A stretch of 11,914 nt of DNA from CAZDHT01 sp964505325 (GTDB lineage Bacteria > Planctomycetota > PUPC01), in contig CAZDHT010000171.1 of the NCBI GenBank assembly GCA_964505325.1, positions 1 to 11,914 of the forward strand, given 5' to 3'. The notes below the pieces were generated by a model, which saw nothing but the letters and a program-made list of their open reading frames with translations, did no database searches and was not told the DNA's origin. The position numbers were made by a program, and so were the translations under genes. Shown here piece by piece: positions 1 to 5,666 of the stretch (positions within the stretch are counted from its first letter, which is position 1; each line of letters opens with the position of its first letter).

Positions 1-38
1 GGGCTTGTTAGAGGGCTTTAGCCGAGACGGACAAGCCC
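1..38. repeat. Nested palindrome at the left window edge
   Basis: GGGCTTGT at 1-8 is the exact reverse complement of ACAAGCCC at 31-38. Inside it, GGCT-TT-AGCC (14-23) forms a second small hairpin. The outer arm overlaps the start of the 154-bp repeat that follows (32-185), so this looks like part of the same palindrome-rich island, cut by the window edge. It does not match the sequence next to the other long copy, so the left boundary of this copy is different or rearranged. No gene is visible here. Confidence 0.55.
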
Positions 39-185
39 CGTGAACGGGGCTGAGCATAGAAGGAGGGGCGGCCGCTGCTCGACCCCCGCTAAAGCGGGGG
101 CCTGTTCTCGCCCGCCTGCGGCGGACTCGGAAAGCAGCGTGAACGCTGCTCGGGCAAGAACCTGCGAAAACTGGGGATGACTCAG
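32..185 (+). repeat. Hairpin-string repeat, copy 1 (inverted to 5395-5548)
   Basis: This 154-bp segment matches the reverse complement of 5395-5548 at 147 positions with no indels. It is a string of separate hairpins: CCCCG-TGAA-CGGGG (36-49), CCCCCGC-TAAA-GCGGGGG (83-100), CCGCC-TGC-GGCGG (112-124) and AGCAGCG-TGAA-CGCTGCT (133-150). It ends in a motif whose reverse complement begins CTGAGTCATCCCC, which also bounds the other copies. The seven differences are at 42, 56, 74, 82, 104, 141 and 151, all in loops or between stems. No open frame of convincing coding character crosses it. It resembles REP/BIME-type or MITE-like intergenic repeats, but I cannot assign a named family. Confidence 0.85.
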
Positions 186-191
186 CCTTTA

Positions 192-311
192 GCAGCCCGT
201 TGAAGAACGGCGCAAGCCGCCCCGCCCGCTCACAGAGCGGGCCTACAGCCGCGCCGAGCGGCGTTTCTTGTAGGCCGGTTCTGCGAACCGGCGGCTTTTT
301 CAACGGGCTGC
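192..311. repeat. Multi-branched palindromic element
   Basis: An outer 13-bp stem, GCAGCCCGTTGAA (192-204) with its exact complement at 299-311, encloses a second stem AAGCCGCC/GGCGGCTT (214-221 with 290-297). Several hairpins lie inside: GCCCGCT-CACAG-AGCGGGC, a GCCTACA/TGTAGGC pair (241-247 with 269-275) that encloses CGCCG-AG-CGGCG (252-263), and CCGGTTC-TGC-GAACCGG (275-291). The result is a cloverleaf-like palindrome of about 120 bp that is distinct from the preceding repeat. It is not a tRNA: there is no anticodon, acceptor or T-loop pattern. Confidence 0.8.
274..300 (+). terminator. Possible intrinsic terminator within the palindrome
   Basis: The stem GCCGGTTC-TGC-GAACCGGC is followed after two bases by CTTTTT (295-300), the form of a rho-independent terminator for transcripts coming from the left. 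It is also an arm of the larger palindrome at 192-311, so the T-run may belong only to the repeat. No gene end is visible upstream in the window to give it context. Confidence 0.3.
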
Positions 312-392
312 CAGGGTTGGCCGACGTGCGGAGGCCCCCAGAGCGCTTTCGCGCCTGCGCCCGCCGCCGCGGGCCGGCGTGGTGGAAAAAGA

Positions 393-421
393 ACGACAGC
401 CGCCATCTGTTGCGCTATGAT
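393..421 (+). promoter_or_regulatory. Candidate sigma-70 promoter of the aminotransferase gene
   Basis: ACGACA (393-398, 4 of 6 consensus bases) and TATGAT (416-421, 5 of 6) are separated by 17 bp. They would start transcription near 428, about 70 nt before the GTG at 499. The remaining sequence from 312 to 498 shows no gene or other clear structure. Confidence 0.45.
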
Positions 422-485
422 GTTGGGCACAGACTGGGACGAGGGGCCACGCCGGCGGGAAGGCGAAGGTCAGGCCAACTCTTGC

Positions 486-492
486 GAAGGAG
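486..492 (+). promoter_or_regulatory. Ribosome binding site that fixes the GTG start at 499
   Basis: GAAGGAG at 486-492 lies 6 nt upstream of the GTG at 499. It is a strong Shine-Dalgarno match and supports GTG as the true start of the aminotransferase. Confidence 0.75.
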
Positions 493-498
493 CACACC

Positions 499-1596
499 GT
501 GAAGATTCCTCTGCTTGACGTGGTGAAAATGCACCAGCCGATCCGGGATGAACTGTTGGCGGCGCTGACCGAGGTGCTGGACTCGGGCTCGTACATCAAC
601 GGCCCGTACGTCGAGAGATTCGAGGACCAATTGGCGGCCTACACCGGGGCCAAGAGGGCCATCGGCGTCAGCTCGGGCTCCGACGCCCTGATGGTGCCCC
701 TGATGGCGCTCAATGTGAAACCCGGCGACGAGATCATCGCCCCGTCCTTCACGTTCTTCGCCACCGCCGGCGCGATCGTCCGCACCGGCGGCACGCCTGT
801 CTTCGTTGACATCGATCCGGTGACGTTCAACATCGACCCCGACAGGATCGAGGAGAAGATCACCAAGAGGGCCGTGGGCATCATCCCGGTCCACCTGTTC
901 GGTCAGTCGGCGGACATGGACAAGATCAACGCCATTGCCGAGAAGCACGGGCTGTGGGTGCTCGAAGACGCGGCGCAGTCGATCGGCGCCCTCCACCACG
1001 GCAGGATGTGCGGCACGATGGGCACGGTAGGGATGTATTCGTTCTACCCGGCCAAGAACCTGGGCGCAATCGGTGACGGCGGCGCGGTGGTCACCGACGA
1101 CGAAGCGCTGGCCGGGAAGATCGCGACCCTGCGGAACCACGGCTCGCACCCCAAGTACTACCACAGCGTGGTGGGCGGGAACTTCCGCCTCGACGCGATC
1201 CAGGCGGCGGTGCTCTCGGTCAAGCTTCCGCATCTGAAAGAGTGGGAGGAGAAGCGCCGGGCGGCGGCCGCCACGTATGCCGAGCTCCTCGCCGAGGGCG
1301 GCCTGTACGTCCCGCCGGCCGAAGTCGAGGGCAACCGTCATGTGTTCAACCAGTACGAGCTGCGGGTCAAGGATGGCAAGCGCGACGCGGCGGCGGCCAA
1401 GCTCAAGGAAGCCGACATCGGCCACATGATCTACTACCCGATCCCACTGCATCTTCAGAAGTGCTTCGCGGACCTGGGTTACCGGAAGGGCGACCTGCCC
1501 GTCACCGAGCGCGCGTGCGAGGAGGTGCTCGCGCTGCCGATCATGGCCGACAAGGAGACCTGCGAAAGGGTAGTGTCGGTCTTGCGGGGCGTGTAA
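499..1596 (+). CDS. DegT/DnrJ/EryC1/StrS family aminotransferase
   Basis: This 365-residue PLP enzyme has the normal length for the family. Members transfer an amino group, usually from glutamate, to a keto-sugar nucleotide during synthesis of LPS, capsule, glycan or antibiotic sugars in the cytoplasm. Family signatures are clear: the cofactor-binding SSGSDAL segment (58-64), PSFTFFATA (82-90), the EDAAQS motif (156-161) whose D157 should contact the pyridine nitrogen, and SFYPAKNLGAIGDGGA (181-196) with K186 as the expected Schiff-base lysine. The RNHGS and FRLDAIQAA segments that follow are also typical. It reads most like the WbpE-type branch (3-oxo sugar nucleotide aminotransferases), but the substrate cannot be set from sequence alone, and no sugar-nucleotide dehydrogenase, dehydratase or acetyltransferase lies next to it. 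The GTG start has a strong ribosome binding site at 486-492. Confidence 0.93.
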   Translation: MKIPLLDVVKMHQPIRDELLAALTEVLDSGSYINGPYVERFEDQLAAYTGAKRAIGVSSGSDALMVPLMALNVKPGDEIIAPSFTFFATAGAIVRTGGTPVFVDIDPVTFNIDPDRIEEKITKRAVGIIPVHLFGQSADMDKINAIAEKHGLWVLEDAAQSIGALHHGRMCGTMGTVGMYSFYPAKNLGAIGDGGAVVTDDEALAGKIATLRNHGSHPKYYHSVVGGNFRLDAIQAAVLSVKLPHLKEWEEKRRAAAATYAELLAEGGLYVPPAEVEGNRHVFNQYELRVKDGKRDAAAAKLKEADIGHMIYYPIPLHLQKCFADLGYRKGDLPVTERACEEVLALPIMADKETCERVVSVLRGV

Positions 1597-1698
1597 GCGC
1601 ACCGCCGCACCATCACCCGGCCCCTTCCCCTGGTACCGCGAAAGGTGTCAGGGCTCTGTCAGGTCCTTGACCTCAACTCGGCCACGAATCAGCCGACC

Positions 1699-3003
1699 AT
1701 GAAAGCGGGTGTTTTTAGGAAGTGCCCGGTGACCGTACAGAGCAAGACGCCGGCGACGGAGATCAACGCGGGCCGCACGGTGAACGAGCTAATCAGCGCC
1801 GTGTCGATGGCGATGGACATCGAGGACGGCGTCAAGCTCTACCACGGGTGGCGCGTCGCGATCATCGCCGCCGACCTGACGCGGGCGATGGGCCGCGATA
1901 ACCCGATGGAGACGTTCTACGGCGGGCTGCTGCACGACGTGGGCGCCGTCGGCCTCCCCTATCACCTGGTCCACTACCTAGCCAAGCAGTCGGGCGAGCC
2001 CCGCTACGACGAGCGCGCGATGGACCCGGCGGTCGTTTCGCACCCGCTCCTTTCCGCCGAGATCGTCAGCTCACTGCCGGGCATCGTCGGCGCGGCGAGG
2101 GCGGTGCTCGATCACCACGAAGACTGGAACGGGCACGGCTTCCCGCGCGGGCTCCACGATACCGAGATCGGCGTAGACGCCCAGATACTCCACGCCGCAG
2201 ACACCACCGACCTGATGCTCCGCGACGACGAGACCGACGCCCTCGACAGCCTGGTCGCCCGCATCGCCGGGCTCGCATCGGCCCGCCTGTCAGCCGACGT
2301 CGCGGAGTGCCTGATCGAACGGCTGCGCGGGGGGCTGTACGAAGCCCTGATGGACACCGGCTGCCTGCCGGATCTGTTCGAGTCGAGCCGCGCCCAGGTC
2401 GGCAAGATCCCTGTCGAGCGCGGCGTTGACGCCATCGGCGTCACCCTCGACGTGCTGTCCCGGGTGGTGGACAACAAACATCCGTACACCATCGGGCACT
2501 CGCGCCGGGTGGCGCGGTACTCGCTGCTCATCGGGATCGCCATGGGGCTGGAGCACGACGATTTGACGATGCTCAAGTGGGCGGCGCTCATCCACGACGT
2601 GGGGAAGCTCAGTGTCCCGGCCCAGATGCTCGACAAACCCGCCGCACTGTCACCCGAAGAGTACCAGGTCCTCCAGTTCCACGTCAGCTACACGTTCGAC
2701 ATCGTGTCGATGATCACCGACCTGCGGCCGGTGGCAGCCGTCGCCAGCAGCCACCACGAGCGCCACGACGGCAGTGGCTATCCGCTGGGCTGGGCCGGCG
2801 ACGATATCCCGCTCGGAGCGCAAATCATCGCGGTGTCCGACGCGTTTGACGCCATGACCTCACAACGTCCTTACCGGTCGCTGAACGACGTGGCGGCGGC
2901 CTGCCGGGAACTGCAAGACAAAGCGGGGAGCCAGTTCAACCCGGACGTGGTGAGGATGGCGGTGCCCGTCCTCCGCAACCTGGGGCTGGTCATCGTCCGC
3001 TGA
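1699..3003 (+). CDS. Tandem HD-GYP domain protein (cyclic-di-GMP phosphodiesterase-like)
   Basis: Two HD-GYP-like units lie in tandem. Numbered from the ATG at 1699, the first has HD at 79-80, a histidine at 115, and HHEDWNGHGFP (139-149). The second has H261 and H267, HDVGK (299-303), HHERHDGSGYP (352-362), and SDAFDAMTSQRPYR (380-393). The second set is the classic signature of metal-dependent phosphodiesterases that hydrolyse cyclic-di-GMP to GMP. The first keeps the HD pair and the HHE motif but has GFP in place of GYP and HAADTTDLM in place of the SDxFDAM segment, so it may be a divergent sensory or weakly active copy. No membrane segment, PAS or receiver domain is visible, so it is probably cytoplasmic. 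It lies 102 bp after the aminotransferase. The start is uncertain: GTG 1645 extends the frame upstream, and GTG 1729 has AGGA at 1717-1720 in front of it. Confidence 0.88.
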   Translation: MKAGVFRKCPVTVQSKTPATEINAGRTVNELISAVSMAMDIEDGVKLYHGWRVAIIAADLTRAMGRDNPMETFYGGLLHDVGAVGLPYHLVHYLAKQSGEPRYDERAMDPAVVSHPLLSAEIVSSLPGIVGAARAVLDHHEDWNGHGFPRGLHDTEIGVDAQILHAADTTDLMLRDDETDALDSLVARIAGLASARLSADVAECLIERLRGGLYEALMDTGCLPDLFESSRAQVGKIPVERGVDAIGVTLDVLSRVVDNKHPYTIGHSRRVARYSLLIGIAMGLEHDDLTMLKWAALIHDVGKLSVPAQMLDKPAALSPEEYQVLQFHVSYTFDIVSMITDLRPVAAVASSHHERHDGSGYPLGWAGDDIPLGAQIIAVSDAFDAMTSQRPYRSLNDVAAACRELQDKAGSQFNPDVVRMAVPVLRNLGLVIVR

Positions 3004-3055
3004 CCGTTCGACCTGCAGATTCCGGATTCCAGACCGCGCTGGGATGGAGCTGCGA

Positions 3056-3568
3056 TCAGCCGGCGGGCCGGACCGCGCTGAAGCCGCGGTCGCCACCCAG
3101 CGTGTAGATGCGCCGGGCGTCTTCCGGTCCGACGTGGCTGGCTACCACCTCACCCGCGAAGATGGTGTGGTCGCCCGTAAGGAGCTTGCCGGCCAGCTTG
3201 CACTCGAAGTTCGCACACGCGTCGTCGACCAGGGGCGCCTTCACCGCCGTGGCCGGGAGCAGCCGCAGGCCGGACTCCGCCATCTTGTCGCCGTCCCGGC
3301 CCGATTTGGTGCCGACCACCATCGTGGCGTCCTTCATTGCTTCGCTCGGGAACACCACCACGAACTCCCCCGCCTTCTCGATCAGCTCGTGGCTGTAGCG
3401 GGTCAGCCCCACAGAGATCGCCAGCATCGGCGGGGAGCCCGACGTGCACATCACCCACCCGAGCGCGATCGCGTTCGGGTTGCCCTGCTCGTCCACGCAA
3501 GTGGCCCAGCCGATGGCCTCCGGATACTTCCGCTTCATCGCCTCGCCGTACGAGACCTGCTTCAACAT
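3056..3568 (-). CDS. Flavin reductase-like FMN-binding protein
   Basis: This protein has 170 residues, typical for single-domain flavin reductase-like proteins with a split-barrel FMN fold. Members reduce flavin with NAD(P)H, or act as small flavoproteins. Visible features are the N-terminal PEAIGWATCVDEQGNPNAIAL strand region (about 16-36), SPPMLAISVGLTRYSHELIEKAGEF around 45-69 split over the flavin site, VGTKSGRD.DK (85-95), and the GDH motif at 132-134 followed by FAGEVV. The physiological substrate is unknown. The ATG at 3568 has GGAGG at 3576-3580, 7 nt away. It lies 39 bp downstream of the sigma factor gene on the same strand and is probably cotranscribed with it. It ends 52 bp from the convergent HD-GYP gene; I see no clear terminator in that gap. 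Confidence 0.88.
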   Translation of the reverse strand: MLKQVSYGEAMKRKYPEAIGWATCVDEQGNPNAIALGWVMCTSGSPPMLAISVGLTRYSHELIEKAGEFVVVFPSEAMKDATMVVGTKSGRDGDKMAESGLRLLPATAVKAPLVDDACANFECKLAGKLLTGDHTIFAGEVVASHVGPEDARRIYTLGGDRGFSAVRPAG

Positions 3569-3607
3569 CCGCTTCCCTCCTTCAACTCGTGGATTCCGGG
3601 CTTCAGA

Positions 3608-5251
3608 TCACGTCCCCTGGAGCTGCATCAGGTCCGCCGCCTTGCGGAGGGCGCGCGTCTCGAGCTGGCGAACGCGCTCGCGCGTGATGCCCAAGTACTC
3701 GCCGATTTGCTCCAGCGTCTGCGGCGGGCCCGTCAACCCGAAGCGCCGGCCCAGGATCTCGCGTTCGCGCTCGGTGAGGTGCATCATGACCTTGTCCAAC
3801 TCGGCACGAATGTGCGCCAGGTTCTCCTTGCGTTCCAACTCGCTCACCGTCTTGTCGGGCTGGACCTGGATCACCTCATCGGCGCCGGTGACGAACGGCT
3901 GGATGGCGTAGTTCTGCTCGGGCACCACGCGGGCGAATCGCTTGACGACGCACCACGTGGCGTAAGTGCTGAACCGCGTGCCGCGCGTGAAGTCGAACTT
4001 CTCCGCCGCCTTCAGCAGGCTGAGGTTCCCTTCGCTGATGAGGTCGTTGATCCCCATGATCCGACCGGCGTGCTGGCGGGCGAGCTTGACGACCAGCCGG
4101 AGGTTCGCCTCGATCAGGCGGGCGCGGCATTTGCTCGCCTCCGTGGCGAGCCCCTCGAGCCTGGCAAGCAGTTCGGGGCTGTCGCCCTCCGAGGGCTTCA
4201 GCGCCTCGCGCAGCCGGGCGAACCGGTACTTGATGTAGTTATACTTCCGGAACAGCGCCTGCTCCTCGTCCCGCTTCAGAGGCGGCCGGCGGCTCAGGTC
4301 GGCGAAGTACGCCGGCATGCCGTCCGGCGTCTCCTTCTGCTTGTACGCGGGATAATCCAGCGCCGGGTTGTGCATGATTCTCTCATCCGCGTCGGGCGCG
4401 TCGAACAGCGGATCGTAGCGGTATTCGACATCGGTGCGCAGGAGCTCTTCCGCGCGCAGCGTCTTCAGATAGGCCGCGACCAGCCGCCGGCTCAGGCCGA
4501 CCGCCCGGGCGATCTCGGCGGCTTCCTTGCCGGCCCGGTGCGCCGCGAGCAGTTGCTCGCGCTTCGCCGCATCCAGCGGGACCCCCGAACTCGGGAAGAG
4601 CAGATTGTCCGGGTTCGCCATCTCGTGGCTGCTGATCGCGTGCCGGATCAGCCGCGCCGGGAACCCGAGCTTCTCGGTGAGCCGGCGCACGGCTTCCGGC
4701 ACCGATACCTTGCCGGACCTCGCCAGCGCCCGCGCCTCGCCGAGGATGAGCTGGCGCTGCTTTTGGTTGGGCACCCGGATCCGAAATATCGGCCCCTGCC
4801 CCAGCGAGGCGATGAAGGCGTCCACTTGCGACTTCTTCGCCGCCGAGCGCTGGGCGCCGTCCGGAAAGATATATCGTCGCGTGATCAGCCCGCTGCGCCG
4901 CCACTCGGACAGCGTCTTTTCCGAAAGGTCATACAGATCCTTGATCTGATCCAGAGTCAGCAGCTCCGACGCCGCCCTCTTGCCCACGCGCAGATCGAGC
5001 GTGCCGCTGAGCTGATCCAGAAGCCTGATGAGCTCCGCCTTGAGTTCCCCGCCCTCACACGACCGGCTGTTGGGCGGCGGGCTGAACAGCGTCAGCCGGT
5101 AGACGACGAAGTTCTCGGGATATTCTCTCCCCGGCTGGACGTCGTGGATGAGGTGGTCGAGGCGGTTGAGTTGGAGTTCGCGCTGTTCGCGCGGCGAGAG
5201 CCGAAGCTGTGCAGCTAAGTCCCGAATCAGCGGCAACTTACATCTCGCCAC
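3608..5251 (-). CDS. RNA polymerase sigma-70 family factor with N-terminal HTH modules
   Basis: This protein of about 547 residues directs RNA polymerase to promoters. The C-terminal half is a sigma-70 core: a region 1.2-like helix (about 325-344), region 2 with NLRLVVKLA and GINDLISEGNLSLLKAAEKFDFTRG (about 383-424), FSTYATWCVVKRFAR (427-441), and region 4 with TEREREILGRRFGL (493-506) and the helix-turn-helix TLEQIGEYLGITRERVRQLE (512-531). Region 3 is much shortened. The N-terminal 300 residues carry an LxPxxxYPxxFVVYRLT-like segment (about 38-55), a MerR/excisionase-like HTH (98-146) and a further HTH around 240-265 (KEAAEIARAVGLSRRLVAAY). This layout is familiar to me from planctomycete sigma factors. 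I chose GTG 5251 because AGGAG (5261-5265) lies 9 nt upstream and because the open frame further upstream runs into a good promoter. Its regulon is unknown. Confidence 0.88.
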   Translation of the reverse strand: MARCKLPLIRDLAAQLRLSPREQRELQLNRLDHLIHDVQPGREYPENFVVYRLTLFSPPPNSRSCEGGELKAELIRLLDQLSGTLDLRVGKRAASELLTLDQIKDLYDLSEKTLSEWRRSGLITRRYIFPDGAQRSAAKKSQVDAFIASLGQGPIFRIRVPNQKQRQLILGEARALARSGKVSVPEAVRRLTEKLGFPARLIRHAISSHEMANPDNLLFPSSGVPLDAAKREQLLAAHRAGKEAAEIARAVGLSRRLVAAYLKTLRAEELLRTDVEYRYDPLFDAPDADERIMHNPALDYPAYKQKETPDGMPAYFADLSRRPPLKRDEEQALFRKYNYIKYRFARLREALKPSEGDSPELLARLEGLATEASKCRARLIEANLRLVVKLARQHAGRIMGINDLISEGNLSLLKAAEKFDFTRGTRFSTYATWCVVKRFARVVPEQNYAIQPFVTGADEVIQVQPDKTVSELERKENLAHIRAELDKVMMHLTEREREILGRRFGLTGPPQTLEQIGEYLGITRERVRQLETRALRKAADLMQLQGT

Positions 5252-5260
5252 GCGTTGGGA

Positions 5261-5265
5261 CTCCT
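5261..5265 (-). promoter_or_regulatory. Ribosome binding site supporting the sigma factor start at 5251
   Basis: AGGAG read on the minus strand, 9 nt before the GTG at 5251. The open frame continues upstream to a GTG at 5362, but that start would lie upstream of the -10 box at 5353-5358, so the downstream start is preferred. Confidence 0.6.
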
Positions 5266-5352
5266 GACCGGCCGACACGGCGCTACGGCCATAATCGGCA
5301 TATTCCCGCGCGCGGCAAGCGCGGAAACACCAGCACCACGCCTGCCTATAAA

Positions 5353-5381
5353 AGTATACCACACGTCGCCTTGCGGGGCAA
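5353..5381 (-). promoter_or_regulatory. Extended -10 promoter of the sigma factor gene
   Basis: On the minus strand TTGCCC (5381-5376) and TATACT (5358-5353) are separated by exactly 17 bp, with TGG directly before the -10 box (extended -10). Transcription would start near 5346 and leave a leader of about 95 nt before GTG 5251. That leader contains a GC-rich inverted repeat (about 5303-5327). The -35 box ends only 3 bp from the direct repeat that flanks the inserted element at 5395-5650. Confidence 0.65.
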
Positions 5382-5384
5382 GCG

Positions 5385-5394
5385 GGGCAAGAAC
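5385..5394 (+). repeat. Left 10-bp direct repeat flanking the hairpin element
   Basis: GGGCAAGAAC here is identical to 5651-5660, and each copy directly abuts an end of the 5395-5650 element. This is the layout of a target-site duplication. Caution: the same word occurs inside the element family (152-161, and its complement near 5419-5428), so it may be family sequence instead. Confidence 0.5.
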
Positions 5395-5650
5395 CTGAGT
5401 CATCCCCAGTTTTCGCAGGTTCTTGCCCAAGCAGCGTTTACGCTGCTTTCCGAGTCCGCCGCAGGCGGGCGAGAATAGGCCCCCGCTTTAGCGGGGGGCG
5501 AGCAGTGGCCGCCCCTCCTTCTACGCTCAGCCCCGTTTACGGGGCTTGAGCCCAAACATGAGGCCCGGCCCGCTCGACCCCGCCTGAAGGCGGGGCATAT
5601 TCTCGGAGCTGTCGCTCCTCGCCCCGTCTCGAAAACCAGGGCTGACTCAG
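5395..5650. mobile_element. MITE-like hairpin element with terminal inverted repeats
   Basis: This 256-bp non-coding segment begins CTGAGTCATCCCCAGTTTTC and ends with an imperfect complement of that start: 18 of 21 terminal bases pair. It has two modules. Module A (5395-5548) is the inverted 154-bp match of 32-185. Module B (5589-5650) matches the reverse complement of 11853-11914 at 58 of 62 positions. Hairpins include CCCCGCC-TGAA-GGCGGGG (5578-5595) and GGAGC-GACA-GCTCC (about 5605-5618, read on the minus strand). It encodes no transposase, so any movement would need an enzyme supplied in trans. It lies between the 3' end of the MATE gene (stop at 5667) and the sigma factor promoter, and its hairpins could end the transport operon transcript. 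Mobility is inferred, not shown. Confidence 0.65.
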
Positions 5651-5660
5651 GGGCAAGAAC
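5651..5660 (+). repeat. Right 10-bp direct repeat flanking the hairpin element
   Basis: GGGCAAGAAC, identical to 5385-5394, starts at the base after the right inverted terminus and ends 6 bp before the MATE stop codon. See the left copy for the caveat on reading it as a target-site duplication. Confidence 0.5.
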
Positions 5661-5666
5661 GGTGGG

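Noticed and set aside
192..311. A tRNA or small structured RNA gene
   Set aside because: The nested arms do not match tRNA arm lengths or conserved bases, and there is no clear promoter. Kept as a palindromic repeat.
415..1602. A 395-codon minus-strand open frame covering the aminotransferase gene
   Set aside because: It mirrors a well-supported DegT-family gene; the product is His/Arg/Asp-rich low-complexity sequence.
3044..5218. A 724-codon open frame on the plus strand opposite the sigma factor and flavin reductase genes
   Set aside because: Its product is Arg/Leu/Gln/His-rich with no recognisable domain. It is the antisense shadow of two clearly identified genes in GC-rich DNA.
5252..5362. 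Sigma factor start at GTG 5362
   Set aside because: That codon would lie upstream of a strong extended -10 box (5353-5358). The extra 37 residues (Cys/Trp/Arg-rich) look non-coding, and AGGAG supports GTG 5251.
32..5548. A composite transposon carrying the four genes between the inverted 154-bp repeats
   Set aside because: There is no transposase or integrase between the copies, the outer boundaries differ, and another partial copy lies at 11853. Dispersed repeats explain the arrangement better.
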